This document shows, in pieces, positions 47,517-58,863 of a stretch of 64,000 bases of DNA. Source of the DNA: Spiribacter salinus M19-40 (GTDB lineage Bacteria; Pseudomonadota; Gammaproteobacteria; Nitrococcales; Nitrococcaceae). Location of the stretch: assembly GCF_000319575.2 (NCBI RefSeq), contig NC_021291.1, positions 558,001 to 622,000 of the forward strand, read 5' to 3'. A program made the translations under genes and the position numbers. Position 1 is the first letter of the stretch; every line of letters starts with the position of its first letter. Below the pieces are notes generated by a model, which had not been told where the DNA came from, made no database searches, and saw only the letters and a program-made list of their open reading frames with translations.

Positions 47517-48256
47517 TCCGTCTTATCGCCGGCGTTTTCGCGCTGGCGCTGCTTGCTGGCTGTGCGGTGCAGGCAACCGGGCCGATAACAGACAGCCAGT
47601 CGCATCAGGCTGCGAAGGCCAATACCAATATCGCCATCCATCATCTTCGCCAGGGTGCATTGAGCGCAGCCCGCGAGAAGATCGATCGGGCGTTAAAGCA
47701 GGATCCTGAGTTGATCGACTCCCATCTCGTTGCTGCGGAGCTCGAGCTAAGGCTGGACGATGCGCAACGGGCCGAGGCGCATTACCAGGCTGCGTTGGCG
47801 ATTGATGAAACTCATGGGGCGGCCCTCAATAATTATGCGAGCTTTTTGTGTGAACAGAGGCGCACCGAACAAGCGCTACTGCTTTACGACCTGGCCGCAG
47901 ACAATCGTCTCTATGACGAGCGGGCGCTGGCGCTCGCCAATGCTGGGCGTTGTCTTGCTCGCGTGGGCCGACAGGATGAAGCAGTGGGGTATTGGCGAAG
48001 CGCCCTCGAGCGGAGACCGGATTATCCCCCGGCGCTTCACGGGCTAGCGGAAACCGCCTTGAGCCGCGGTGACACGGATTCCGCATGGGTCCTTTTTTCG
48101 CGCTACACTGCCGCCTCAGCGGAGACTCCGTCTTTGCTTTGGCTTGGGGTGCGGATCGCCAAAGCAGAGGGAGATACCGGGCGGGTCGAGCAGTTGGCTC
48201 AGCGCCTGAGGGAGCGGTATCCGGAATCCGAGCAGTCCGCACGACTGATTGAGTGA
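47513..48256 (+). CDS. pilF: Type IV pilus biogenesis lipoprotein PilF/PilW (TPR)
   Basis: A 247-residue lipoprotein that pilots the PilQ secretin to the outer membrane in piliated bacteria. The signal peptide ends at the lipobox Cys17 (LLAGC), followed by several TPR repeats (from about residue 40, such as [20 protein letters not shown]). It occurs between rlmN and rodZ as in other gammaproteobacteria. No other pilus genes are in the window, so a piliation role is inferred from family. Confidence 0.85.
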   Translation: MIRLIAGVFALALLAGCAVQATGPITDSQSHQAAKANTNIAIHHLRQGALSAAREKIDRALKQDPELIDSHLVAAELELRLDDAQRAEAHYQAALAIDETHGAALNNYASFLCEQRRTEQALLLYDLAADNRLYDERALALANAGRCLARVGRQDEAVGYWRSALERRPDYPPALHGLAETALSRGDTDSAWVLFSRYTAASAETPSLLWLGVRIAKAEGDTGRVEQLAQRLRERYPESEQSARLIE

Positions 48257-48263
48257 AAAGGCT

Positions 48264-49244
48264 ATGGCCGGTAAAGAGACGAAAGCGAGTGACCGCGGAG
48301 TGGACCGTCAGGCGGCTCCCGGCTCGCTGCTACGAGACGAGCGGCTTCGTCGTGATTTGACTATCGACCAAGTGGCGCAACGTCTGCATTTGAATCGGGC
48401 AACCATCGATTCGCTTGAACAAAACGACTTCGATGCTTTGCCCCCCATGACGTTTGTACGGGGGTACGTGCGAGCCTACAGCCAGCTCCTGGAGTTGGAC
48501 GCCGACGCTGTGGTGGCCAGTTTATCGGACGCGGGGGCGAAGGCCGATAGCGAGCCGCTATACGGATGGGTTGGGGGTGCTTCGGCGCCACCTCCCGGTA
48601 AGCCCTCCCGTTTACGGGAGGCGAAGATGCTGGTCGCTATCGCGGTGACGCTCGTCATCGTGATCGCTGCGGTCGGGGGCGGGGCCTGGTGGTTTACTCA
48701 ACAGAGTGAGTCAGCGCCTGCACTCGCAGAGCCCGAGGTTGATGAGCGCACTAAAGAGCCTACCGAAGAGCCCGTCAATGAGCCCACCGAGTCACAGGAT
48801 CCCGAGCCACAGGTACCCGAGCAGCGGACCGACTCGCCAGAGCCGACTGAGGCGGTACCGTCTTCAGCACTGGCCTCGGATAGTGAGCTCGCCGGTACGG
48901 CTGCTGCAGCTGCAGCTTCCGATGCCGATGAGGAGGTCATACCGAGTGATGCACCGGTGGTCACCCAGCCTGAGCCACAAGCAACGCGGGAACCGCGTGC
49001 CGATGACGCAAGCCTTGCGCTCGTCTTCACAGGCGAGTCCTGGATGGAGATCTCCGATGCTAATGGTGATCGGCTGTTATTCGGTCTCCAAAGTGAGGGT
49101 GAGGAGCAGCTGTGGGGTCAGCCACCGTTCGAGGTCGTGGTCGGTGACGTCAATAGCGTTGTTGTTGAGTTCGAAGGCGAGTCGGTTGATCTCGATGCCT
49201 ATGCCCGAGGTAATGTAGCGCGCTTTACGCTTGGCGAGTCCTGA
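48264..49244 (+). CDS. rodZ: Cytoskeleton protein RodZ
   Basis: RodZ links MreB filaments to the envelope to set rod shape. The 326-residue protein has an N-terminal Cro/CI-type helix-turn-helix (about 25-90, with [13 protein letters not shown] and FVRGYVRAY), one membrane helix (about 123-145, [20 protein letters not shown]), a long Glu/Pro/Thr-rich periplasmic linker and a C-terminal DUF4115 domain ([11 protein letters not shown]). The acidic linker fits a halophile. ATG 48264 is chosen over an upstream TTG. ispG, usually next, is absent here. Confidence 0.92.
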   Translation: MAGKETKASDRGVDRQAAPGSLLRDERLRRDLTIDQVAQRLHLNRATIDSLEQNDFDALPPMTFVRGYVRAYSQLLELDADAVVASLSDAGAKADSEPLYGWVGGASAPPPGKPSRLREAKMLVAIAVTLVIVIAAVGGGAWWFTQQSESAPALAEPEVDERTKEPTEEPVNEPTESQDPEPQVPEQRTDSPEPTEAVPSSALASDSELAGTAAAAAASDADEEVIPSDAPVVTQPEPQATREPRADDASLALVFTGESWMEISDANGDRLLFGLQSEGEEQLWGQPPFEVVVGDVNSVVVEFEGESVDLDAYARGNVARFTLGES

Positions 49245-49251
49245 GGAAGCC

Positions 49252-50526
49252 TTGAGTCAATCGATACAGAATATCCGTGGTTTTGGTGATGTTTTGCCGG
49301 AGGAAGCGCCCGGCTGGCAGTTTGTCGAGTCCGTGTTTCGACGTGAGTTGACACGCTACGGCTACGACGAAATCCGGTTGCCGATTGTCGAGAAGACCGA
49401 GCTTTTTGCGCGCTCGATCGGCGAGGTGACCGATATTGTCGAGAAAGAGATGTACACCTTTACGGATCGGAATGGTGACAGCCTCACCCTCCGGCCGGAA
49501 GGTACGGCAGGCTGTGTCCGTGCGGCCATCCAGCGCGGCTTGCTGCACAATGCGCGCCCGCGTCTATGGTATGCCGGGCCGATGTTTCGGCATGAGCGGC
49601 CTCAGAAAGGCCGTTATCGGCAGTTCCACCAGGTGGGCGCTGAAGCCTTCGGTCTGGAAGGTCCGGATCTTGATGCTGAGATGATTCTGCTTTCGGGTCG
49701 GATTCTCACTGGATTGGGACTGTCCAATTTGCGCCTGGAATTGAACAATCTCGGCACGTCTGCCGCTCGTGCGAGCTATCGCGATGCACTGGTTACCCAC
49801 TTGCAGTCTCACGCCTCACGCCTGGATGCTGATGCGCAGAGAAGACTAGAAAGCAACCCGCTGCGCGTGCTCGACAGTAAGAACCCTGCCATGCGCCAGG
49901 TGATCGAAGCCGCCCCTGATCTGCTGGACTACCTGGATGAGGCGTCAAGGGCGCATTTCGAGGCACTGCGGGGGATGCTGGATGCCGCTGGACAGCCGTA
50001 TACGATCAACAGCCGCTTGGTCCGTGGGCTGGATTATTACGGCGGTACGGTTTTCGAGTGGGTCAGTGACGAATTGGGCGCTCAAGGAACGGTTTTGGCG
50101 GGAGGGCGTTACGATACGCTCGTGGAGATGATCGGTGGCAAGCCCACGCCGGCGATTGGGTTTGCCGCTGGGATCGAGCGCCTGGTCGCTTTGGTCGAAG
50201 CCGCGGCGAGTGCGCCGATGGCAGCAGCGCCACACGCCTACATGGTCGTTGAAGACCCCGAGGACATCCAGCAAGCGATCGCGCTTGCGGAGCGCTTGCG
50301 CAACGGCCTGCCGGCCCTGCGTTTGCAAGTGCACATGGGCGGTGGATCGCTGAAAAGTCAGCTGCGCCGGGCGGACCGCAGCGGAGCGGCATTCGCCATC
50401 ATCCGGGGCAGCGATGAGATTGCAGCTGGAGAGGCAAGCATCAAAGATCTGCGTGGCGATGCCGCGCAACGGCGGGTCCGCATCGATGCGCTCGAGGACA
50501 CACTCAGTCCACTTTGCGCACAGTAA
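49252..50526 (+). CDS. hisS: Histidyl-tRNA synthetase
   Basis: A class II synthetase of 424 residues. Motif 2 is visible as [19 protein letters not shown], the histidine-specific motif as [13 protein letters not shown], and motif 3 as [11 protein letters not shown]-terminal anticodon-binding domain follows from about residue 325. I place the start at TTG 49252 ([13 protein letters not shown]), which gives exactly the E. coli length and a normal opening; no ATG is available. Its substrate tRNA-His is at 11947. Confidence 0.95.
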   Translation: MSQSIQNIRGFGDVLPEEAPGWQFVESVFRRELTRYGYDEIRLPIVEKTELFARSIGEVTDIVEKEMYTFTDRNGDSLTLRPEGTAGCVRAAIQRGLLHNARPRLWYAGPMFRHERPQKGRYRQFHQVGAEAFGLEGPDLDAEMILLSGRILTGLGLSNLRLELNNLGTSAARASYRDALVTHLQSHASRLDADAQRRLESNPLRVLDSKNPAMRQVIEAAPDLLDYLDEASRAHFEALRGMLDAAGQPYTINSRLVRGLDYYGGTVFEWVSDELGAQGTVLAGGRYDTLVEMIGGKPTPAIGFAAGIERLVALVEAAASAPMAAAPHAYMVVEDPEDIQQAIALAERLRNGLPALRLQVHMGGGSLKSQLRRADRSGAAFAIIRGSDEIAAGEASIKDLRGDAAQRRVRIDALEDTLSPLCAQ

Positions 50527-50544
50527 ACGCACAGGAGTCGGCGC

Positions 50545-51170
50545 GTGGCATACGAGGACGATGAACAGCTTGAAGCATTGCGTGATTGGTGGCGGCGTCA
50601 CGGCCGTGGGGTGGTGATCGGTGTGGTTGCTGCCCTGGTGCTGGTCGTAGGCTGGCAGCAATGGCAGGCCTGGCAGGGCCGCCAGAGCGCCGCGGCCGCT
50701 GATGATTATGCCGCCGTCCTGCAGGCGATTAACGAGCGGGAGCCCGAGGCGGCGGCCAATCGGCTCGGTGCGCTCCGCGATTCCCATGGCGATACGCCTT
50801 ACGCCGTGATGGCAACCCTGGCCGTTGCTACCGCCGAGATGGCCGAGGGCCGTGCGCAGGCAGCAGCCGATTTCCTGGGCTGGGTCGGTGAGGAGCGGCC
50901 AGAGAGTCCGTTGGCCAACCTGGCTCGATTACGCCAGGCAGAGGCACTGGCTGCCGCTGCCAAGCGTGATGCAGCGCTAGCCGCACTGGAGCCGGTCGTG
51001 GACGGTCCGTTGCGCGCTCGCTATTTCGAGCTTCGGGGCGATCTCCTGGCCGAGTCCGGTGATCGGCAGGGTGCCATCGAGGCCTATGAGCGTGCTCTGT
51101 CGGAGGCTGGCGGGCAACGGCGATCTCTGGTCGAGGTGAAACTTCTCGATCTGGGAGGACAGCCGGCATC

Positions 51171-51174
<4 letters not shown>
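50545..51174 (+). CDS. yfgM: YfgM-like ancillary SecYEG translocon subunit
   Basis: A 209-residue inner-membrane protein with a short cytoplasmic N-terminus, one helix (about 23-40, GVVIGVVAALVLVVGWQQW) and a periplasmic TPR_21-type domain. In E. coli YfgM associates with PpiD at the translocon; ppiD is at 24219 in this window. It starts with GTG after CAGGAG and overlaps bamB by 4 bases, as in the conserved hisS-yfgM-bamB order. Confidence 0.88.
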
Positions 51175-53001
<1,827 letters not shown>

Positions 53002-53037
53002 CGGGAACCTCCCTCAGCGCCTGTGATCAGAGCAGGC

Positions 53038-54375
53038 ATGCGTAGCCTCATCGCCTTGATTGCTCTCCTGTTCGCTGGACCGGTTGTCGGCCAGACCGTG
53101 CATGTCCTCATCATTGATGGGCCAATTGGACCGGCTACAGCTGATTACGTCGTGGATGGGCTGGAGGAAGCGCAAGCAGCGAATGTCGATGCGGTCGTTC
53201 TGAGGATGGACACGCCAGGTGGCCTCGATCCGGCCATGCGCGACATCATTAGCGCCATCCTTGATAGCCCCATCCCTGTATTGGGCCACGTCGCGCCATC
53301 CGGGGCGCGGGCAGCGAGCGCTGGGACGTATATCTTGTATGCCACCCATGTGGCTGCCATGGCCCCAGGCACTAATCTGGGCGCGGCAACGCCCGTGCGC
53401 GTGGGGGGCGGGGGCCTGCCCGGACCAGCAAATGAGGGTGAGGATGAAGAGGCGTCTGACGACGCCCCAGAGTCCGCCAGTGAACGCAAGATGATCAACG
53501 ATGCCGTGGCCTATATCCGCTCGCTCGCGGAGTTGCGCGGTCGTAATGCGGATTGGGCCGAGCGTGCGGTTAGAGACGCGGTAAGCCTCTCTGCCCAGGC
53601 AGCGGTTGACGAGAATGTGGCCGATCTGGTCGCGAGCGACACCGCAGATCTCTTAGCGCAAGCTGAAGGGCGCGGTATCGAAATCAACGGCGAGGACCTC
53701 ACGCTGGAACTGCAGGGCGCTCAGATCGAGGATCAGGCGCCTGATTGGCGAGATCAGCTACTTGCCACGATCACCAACCCCAACGTGGCCTACATTCTCC
53801 TGCTGGTGGGGATCTATGGGCTGATCTTTGAGCTCGCCAATCCGGGCGCGCTGGTCCCTGGGGTGATCGGTGGCATTTCGCTTTTGCTGGCGCTTTTTGC
53901 GCTCCAGGCGCTGCCGGTCAACTTCGCCGGACTCGGCTTGCTTGCACTGGGTGTGCTGTTCATGATCGGTGAGGCTCTGGCACCCTCTTTTGGTGCGCTC
54001 GGTATTGGCGGTGTCCTCGCCTTCGGGTTGGGATCCGTGCTGTTGTTCGAAGCAGAAGGCCCGGGTTTTGAGCTCTCGATCATGCTCGTGGGCGGCGTGA
54101 CCGCGGCGAGTTTGGTTATCTTTATGGGCACGGCCACCCTGGCCATGCGGGCCTTCCAACGACGCGGTGTTGCCGGTGTCTCTCACCTGCTGGATACCGA
54201 AGCCGAGGTGGTTGCCACGGAGCCGGCGCTTCGCGTGGTGACTGAGAGTGAGCGCTGGCGCGCTCAGAGTGACTACGATCTCGCGATTGGTGATCGGGTC
54301 AAAGTCACTGATATTGACGGGCTCACCCTCACGGTTGAGCCAACAGACAAGCGGGATAACAAACGGCATGAGTAA
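53038..54375 (+). CDS. NfeD-family membrane-bound serine protease (ClpP class)
   Basis: A 445-residue NfeD1b-type protein: an N-terminal signal segment (1-19), a periplasmic ClpP-like protease domain, four to five membrane helices (about 235-375) and a C-terminal OB-like NfeD domain. By analogy with archaeal PH1510 the catalytic pair is Ser94 (RAASAGTYI) and Lys151 (SERKMIND). A run of Glu and Asp (132-147) is inserted between them. Homologues cut stomatin-like partners, but no stomatin gene is adjacent here. ATG 53038 gives a normal signal peptide; GTG 53023 is an alternative. Confidence 0.88.
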   Translation: MRSLIALIALLFAGPVVGQTVHVLIIDGPIGPATADYVVDGLEEAQAANVDAVVLRMDTPGGLDPAMRDIISAILDSPIPVLGHVAPSGARAASAGTYILYATHVAAMAPGTNLGAATPVRVGGGGLPGPANEGEDEEASDDAPESASERKMINDAVAYIRSLAELRGRNADWAERAVRDAVSLSAQAAVDENVADLVASDTADLLAQAEGRGIEINGEDLTLELQGAQIEDQAPDWRDQLLATITNPNVAYILLLVGIYGLIFELANPGALVPGVIGGISLLLALFALQALPVNFAGLGLLALGVLFMIGEALAPSFGALGIGGVLAFGLGSVLLFEAEGPGFELSIMLVGGVTAASLVIFMGTATLAMRAFQRRGVAGVSHLLDTEAEVVATEPALRVVTESERWRAQSDYDLAIGDRVKVTDIDGLTLTVEPTDKRDNKRHE

Positions 54376-54958
54376 TTATGAGGCCGCGATCCAGCGGTTC
54401 AGAGAGTGGTTAGACGAGGCCCATGAGACAGAAGGCATTGTCGATGCCACGGCAATGAATCTGGCGACCGCGACGGCGGATGGTCGCCCGAGCGCGCGCA
54501 CGGTTCTGCTCAAGCAGTTTGACGAAGCGGGGTTCGTTTTTTATTCGAACGGGCGCAGTCGTAAAGGGCGGCAGCTTGCTGCTAATCCGCGTGCGGCCCT
54601 GACCTTCCACTGGGAGCCGCTGCAGCGTCAGGTAATGATTGAGGGCGCTGTGCAGCCGGTCAGTGATGCCGAGTCTGATGCGTACTTCGCGAGTCGCCCT
54701 CGCTTGAGCCAGATCGGCGCCTGGGCCTCGCAGCAGTCTGAGGTGCTGGAGAGTCGGGCGGCGTTTGATGCCCAAGTGGAGGCGATTGAGGCTCGCTTTG
54801 AGGGACAGCCGGTGACCCGCCCACCCCACTGGGGCGGTTATCGCCTTCGTCCTGACATGCTGGAGTTCTGGCAGGGGCGCGAAGGCCGGCTGCACGATCG
54901 CGAGCGGGCTTATCGCGCGGAAAGCGGTGATTGGGATTGGGTACTGCTTAATCCCTAA
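54368..54958 (+). CDS. pdxH: Pyridoxamine 5'-phosphate oxidase
   Basis: An FMN enzyme forming pyridoxal phosphate from pyridoxine or pyridoxamine phosphate. The 196 residues include the FMN site RPSARTVLLKQFDEAGFVFY, the RSRKGRQLAANPRAAL region and the C-terminal signature GYRLRPDMLEFWQGREGRLHDR. It is slightly shorter at the N-terminus than E. coli PdxH (218). It overlaps the preceding gene by 8 bases. PLP is used by several enzymes encoded here (Alr, the desulfurase, the cysteine synthase). Confidence 0.95.
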   Translation: MSNYEAAIQRFREWLDEAHETEGIVDATAMNLATATADGRPSARTVLLKQFDEAGFVFYSNGRSRKGRQLAANPRAALTFHWEPLQRQVMIEGAVQPVSDAESDAYFASRPRLSQIGAWASQQSEVLESRAAFDAQVEAIEARFEGQPVTRPPHWGGYRLRPDMLEFWQGREGRLHDRERAYRAESGDWDWVLLNP

Positions 54959-54993
54959 TTCCGTATACATCCCATGCGACTCCATCGGCTAGA

Positions 54994-56229
54994 TTAGGCA
55001 CGCCCCCCAAATTCAAGCCAGGGCTGAAGACTGGCCGGCTCGCCGCTGGCCGTCACAACGCCTGGGCGCTCCAGGTGGTAGGTCGCGCCCAGCGCCTGAG
55101 CTCTAGCCTCCCAGTCAGCTTGCAGGTCACGAATACCGGACTCCTGGATAGGGTAGTCATGGCTTAGCTCAATCAGCGTTCCATTCTCGGCCTGGAGGAG
55201 GGCTGTATAGGCGATCGGCCCAAGTAGTGGGCTTGACTGCTCGGTCAGGCTGACGACGCTAACGGGGCCAGCATCGGTTTTTCGGGCAATGGTTTCCCGA
55301 AACCAACTCGCTTCGCTATCGAGGCTATGCGCTTGGGCAATGCCGAGTGCGACCTCGGGGTCATCAGCATCCAAGCCGGGCTTTGGCTCCACCACACGCA
55401 CTTCGATACCGTGGCTCTCGAGCCCCGCCATATACTGCCGCTGAATTTGCATCCATTGCACATAGCCAGCCTCAGCGTCCCGGTTATTGGCTTGATGGCG
55501 AGCAGCCCAGACATCGTAGGTTAGCCACGGAGTCCATACGGTACCGCCCATTCCGATGAATTGATTATGGGTTTCAAGGCTTACGCGCTCAATTTGATCC
55601 GGGCGATAGAGGGCGCCCTCGAGTAACTGCCAAAGACCGCTAAATTCAGCGTGCTCTAGCTGCACTTTCAAAAGAGCGGACAGGTCATGAAAGGTGACAT
55701 AACTCAAATGCACGGGTTCAACGCCCAGCAGCTGGCGGAGCGCTCGGTCAGTGGGGAGACCAGCCCGGCCTTTTTCCAGCAGAACCTGCTCGAGTTGACT
55801 TCGCAATGCATCCAATTGGGGTCCGGGAGCGACTAGCGCAAAAGGGAGGACAAGCAGGGGGCCAGAGCCAGGTCGCCGCGCCGGTGCCACCGCTGATTCC
55901 GGAAATCGCCCACCTGAGCTTCCAAGGGCCAGTAGCTGTGGGATAAATGGGCCGCCGCGCAGGCTGCCGCGGTAAATGTCGAGCAGCGCTTCCACCATGG
56001 GTAAGCCCGGCCGAAGGATTTCTGTCAGGTCGTACAGGGCCGCTGGCAGGATCAGGCCGGCGTCGACAATCTCGTCACCAATGATTCGACGTAGATCATC
56101 GGCAATCGGACCGGCAAGTAATTCGGCATTATCACGACTTAGCGGCTCAGGAGGACGTGTAGAAAGAATCGCCGATGGCTCGAGCTCCACTGTGAGCACG
56201 CCGGGTGTTGCGGAAAGCGCTGCCTGCAT
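54994..56229 (-). CDS. Protein of unknown function (411 residues)
   Basis: I do not recognise this protein. It is soluble-looking, with no signal peptide and no membrane helix. The N-terminal half is rich in Leu, Pro and Ala (e.g. SGPLLVLPFALVAPGPQLDAL); the C-terminal half is Trp- and Tyr-rich (GGTVWTPWLTYDVW, YVQWMQIQRQYMAGL) and more charged. No catalytic motif stands out. The start has GGAG seven bases upstream. Local base composition looks more AT-rich than in neighbouring core genes. It is divergent from an H-NS-like gene across an AT-rich 130-base spacer. The open reading frame is long, with an apparent ribosome-binding site, which supports a real gene. Confidence 0.75.
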   Translation of the reverse strand: MQAALSATPGVLTVELEPSAILSTRPPEPLSRDNAELLAGPIADDLRRIIGDEIVDAGLILPAALYDLTEILRPGLPMVEALLDIYRGSLRGGPFIPQLLALGSSGGRFPESAVAPARRPGSGPLLVLPFALVAPGPQLDALRSQLEQVLLEKGRAGLPTDRALRQLLGVEPVHLSYVTFHDLSALLKVQLEHAEFSGLWQLLEGALYRPDQIERVSLETHNQFIGMGGTVWTPWLTYDVWAARHQANNRDAEAGYVQWMQIQRQYMAGLESHGIEVRVVEPKPGLDADDPEVALGIAQAHSLDSEASWFRETIARKTDAGPVSVVSLTEQSSPLLGPIAYTALLQAENGTLIELSHDYPIQESGIRDLQADWEARAQALGATYHLERPGVVTASGEPASLQPWLEFGGRA

Positions 56230-56283
56230 CGAAAATCTCCATCAAAGTGGCCTTAAAAAGAATGAATTTACGCTCAATGGTAT

Positions 56284-56313
56284 TTGTTTTATTCGGTGGA
56301 TATCGCCTATACT
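56284..56313 (+). promoter_or_regulatory. Probable promoter of the H-NS-like gene
   Basis: TATACT at 56308-56313 with a weak TTGTTT (56284-56289, 18-base spacing). The whole 56230-56359 spacer is AT-rich and would suit H-NS binding, so autoregulation and control of the divergent unknown gene are plausible inferences. Confidence 0.5.
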
Positions 56314-56359
56314 TTGATTAGTTGAAAACTCTCTTTTTAGCACGATAAACGAGGCTAGT

Positions 56360-56671
56360 ATGGATCTCTCCAATTACACGACCGAGCAGCTTAATCAGCT
56401 GAAAAAAGACATCGATAAGGAAATCAACGGTCGCCGCAAGGAGGATGCGAGAAAAGCGCAGCAGGAGCTGAAACAGGTTGCTGAGCGCTATGGTTTCAGT
56501 CTGACGGACCTGATGGGTGGGCAGCCCAGTCGGCCCCGCGCAAAAGGTAAAGTACGTTTCCAGCATCCCGCCGATGCCAGCAAGACCTGGTCTGGTCGCG
56601 GCCGCAAGCCCGGCTGGGTTAAAGAATGGGAAGGCAGTGGCCGTTCCCTCGACGAGCTCCGCGTCGACTAG
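56360..56671 (+). CDS. H-NS family nucleoid protein (HvrA-like)
   Basis: A 103-residue member of the H-NS/HvrA family, which silences AT-rich DNA. The N-terminal region (about 1-47) is a charged helix for dimerisation; the C-terminal domain carries the DNA-binding signature HPADASKTWSGRGRKPGWV (69-87), with the minor-groove RGR motif at 80-82. It differs from E. coli H-NS in length and spacing and fits the shorter HvrA/BpH3 type. Confidence 0.88.
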   Translation: MDLSNYTTEQLNQLKKDIDKEINGRRKEDARKAQQELKQVAERYGFSLTDLMGGQPSRPRAKGKVRFQHPADASKTWSGRGRKPGWVKEWEGSGRSLDELRVD

Positions 56672-56682
56672 ATGATCGCTTG

Positions 56683-56708
56683 GCCGGCCTCGTAAATTAG
56701 GAGCCGGC
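56683..56708. terminator. Possible hairpin between H-NS-like gene and nicotinate phosphoribosyltransferase gene
   Basis: GCCGGC (56683-56688) and GCCGGC (56703-56708) form a six-pair stem around a 14-base loop, located between convergent genes. There is no real T-run, so termination activity is uncertain. Confidence 0.35.
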
Positions 56709-56712
56709 TTAT

Positions 56713-58071
56713 TCAATGATCGGGATGGTCAGCAGTGCGAGTGCGCGCGATGAGGGTCTCGCGTAGAGCAACCAGTCCTTCGCTGAGTGTTACCGGATGA
56801 TCCCCTGGTTCATTGAGCGCTCTCAATGCCGCTGGGAGTTGGCCTAAGCTGTCGGCACAGCGTTGCCGGGCGGCGCTCAGCCCTTCATCGACGCCTGGTA
56901 GTTGCTTACCGCCATCCATCACCGGCTTGAGCAGCGCGGTTCCCTCGACTGCCTCGTCGGTAAGACACAGGATATCCCGTGAAAGTGATCCGTTCGGGTC
57001 AACCTGGCGAACGATTTGTTTGCGACCGGGGAGATCGGTTTTACCCTCGGCATGCTTGCCGCGGGGCTTGCCCTCGTATTGGTGCAGCTTGTAAGCCGAA
57101 TCAAGAAACGGCACATCGGCGGAGGTATCGACGCTTGAGCCGACGCCGACGCCATCAATGGGCGCACCGGCCGCCACTAAGTCGGCAATTCGGTATTCGT
57201 CAAGGCCACCGCTCACCAGAATGCGGGTTGAGGTAAGGCCCCCAGCGTCGAGTATTTCGCGGGTCATGCGGGCATTGGCCACGAGGTCGCCGCTGTCAAT
57301 TCGAACCCCCTGTACCTGGATGCCTTCGGGCTGCAGCCGTTCGGCAAGTTCGACGACCCGTCGAGCGCCCCGCGCGACATCATAGGTGTCAATCAACAAT
57401 ACGACGTTGTCCGGGTGGCTGCGGGCGAAGCGCTCGAAGGCCTCGCTCTCGCTGTCATGGGCCAGGACAAACGCGTGCGCCATCGTGCCTGTCGCTGGTA
57501 TGTCGTAGCGCGCACTGGCCAGACAGGTCGCCGTGGCAGAAAAGCCCGCGATGTAGCAGGCGCGCGCAGCCCATGTGCCTGCCTCGCCGCCATGGGCCCG
57601 GCGCATGCCAAAGTCGATGACAGGCAGGTCGCGAGCGGCAATCTGGCAGCGAGCCGCCTTGCTGGCGATCAGCGTTTGATAGTGCAGGATGTTCATTAGG
57701 CGAGACTCGATAAATTGCGCTTCGGGCAGCGGCGCAACAATCTGAACCAGCGGTTCTTCGGCAAAAAAGACCGTGCCCTCGGGCAACGCCGAGACATGCC
57801 CGGTAAATCGAAAATCCGCCATCCGCTGCACGAATGCGTCCGAGAAGAAGCCGCAGCGGCGCATCCAATCCAGCTCATGGGGCTTGAACTGCAGCTGCTC
57901 CAGCCATTCCAGCGCCTGCTGCAGACCGGCGGCCACAAAAAATCCACGTCGGGGTGTGCGGCGCATGAACAACTCGAACACGGCGTCGCCCGTCATGTCG
58001 TGCTCGTAGTAGGTCTGGAGCATGGTGAGCTCGTACAGATCCGTCAGCAGTGGCGTGCGCTCCAGATTCAT
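56713..58071 (-). CDS. pncB: Nicotinate phosphoribosyltransferase
   Basis: PncB attaches nicotinate to PRPP in the NAD salvage (Preiss-Handler) pathway. The 452 residues begin LLTDLYELTMLQTYY and show the family segments DFGMRRAHGGEAG, LIDTYDVARGARRVVEL, VRIDSGDL and GVGVGSSVDTS. Length fits the longer bacterial type rather than E. coli PncB (400). ATG 58071 shares its first base with the stop of the upstream permease gene (TAATG), so the two are likely translationally coupled. Confidence 0.93.
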   Translation of the reverse strand: MNLERTPLLTDLYELTMLQTYYEHDMTGDAVFELFMRRTPRRGFFVAAGLQQALEWLEQLQFKPHELDWMRRCGFFSDAFVQRMADFRFTGHVSALPEGTVFFAEEPLVQIVAPLPEAQFIESRLMNILHYQTLIASKAARCQIAARDLPVIDFGMRRAHGGEAGTWAARACYIAGFSATATCLASARYDIPATGTMAHAFVLAHDSESEAFERFARSHPDNVVLLIDTYDVARGARRVVELAERLQPEGIQVQGVRIDSGDLVANARMTREILDAGGLTSTRILVSGGLDEYRIADLVAAGAPIDGVGVGSSVDTSADVPFLDSAYKLHQYEGKPRGKHAEGKTDLPGRKQIVRQVDPNGSLSRDILCLTDEAVEGTALLKPVMDGGKQLPGVDEGLSAARQRCADSLGQLPAALRALNEPGDHPVTLSEGLVALRETLIARTRTADHPDH

Positions 58072-58862
58072 TAGCTGCGTAACCCGGTGCCATGCTGCAG
58101 TAGCCACAAGCTCAGCCAGGTGCCCAGGGCAATGAAACCAAGAATCAGGGCATAGGCAATCGTCAGCGGAATGTCTGAACTGCCCAGGATCCCGTAGCGA
58201 AAGGCGTTCACCATATACAGGATCGGGTTAGCGAGTGACATGACCTGCCAGAAGTCGGGCAAGAGCGACACGGAGTAAAAGACGCCGCCGAGATAAGTCA
58301 GGGGCGTGAGAATAAAGGTTGGCACGATCGCGATGTCGTCAAACTTCTTGGCAAATACGCCATTCAGGAAGCCACCAATCGAGAACAGCACGGCAGTCAG
58401 GAAAACGACGGAGATGGTCACGGGAATGCTGTGAATGCTCAGGTCAGCAAAAAAGCTCGCAATGATCGTTACGATCAACCCGGTAAACAGACCCCGTCCC
58501 ACACCGCCGGCGACGTAACCGGCCAGGATGACGTAATTGGGCGTGGGCGAAACCAGCAGCTCTTCAATATGACGCTGGAACTTCGCACCAAAGAATGAGG
58601 AAACGACGTTGGTATAGGAGTTGGTAATGACTGACATCATGATGATGCCAGGGGCAATAAACTCCATAAAGCTGTAGCCGTCCATGGGCCCTACGCGGGA
58701 GCCGATGAGGCTGCCAAAGATGACGAAATACAGCGACATGGTTATCGCCGGTGGTACGAGGGTCTGGACCCAGATGCGCAGGTAGCGCTGAGTCTCTTTC
58801 CAGACCAGCGTTTGAAGGGCGACCAGGGTTTGTCGCGGATAGGCCGGGTAGAGAGAGGCCAT
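58071..58862 (-). CDS. ABC-2 type transporter permease, YadH-like
   Basis: A 263-residue integral membrane protein with six hydrophobic segments and the ABC-2 segment around IPVTISVVFLTAVLFSIGGFLN and LTPLTYLGGVFYSVSLLP. It belongs to the YadH/NodJ-like export permeases. Its substrate is unknown. The ATG at 58862 lies one base from the ATPase stop and gives the normal opening MASLYPAYPRQTL. Confidence 0.88.
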   Translation of the reverse strand: MASLYPAYPRQTLVALQTLVWKETQRYLRIWVQTLVPPAITMSLYFVIFGSLIGSRVGPMDGYSFMEFIAPGIIMMSVITNSYTNVVSSFFGAKFQRHIEELLVSPTPNYVILAGYVAGGVGRGLFTGLIVTIIASFFADLSIHSIPVTISVVFLTAVLFSIGGFLNGVFAKKFDDIAIVPTFILTPLTYLGGVFYSVSLLPDFWQVMSLANPILYMVNAFRYGILGSSDIPLTIAYALILGFIALGTWLSLWLLQHGTGLRS

Positions 58863-58863
58863 G

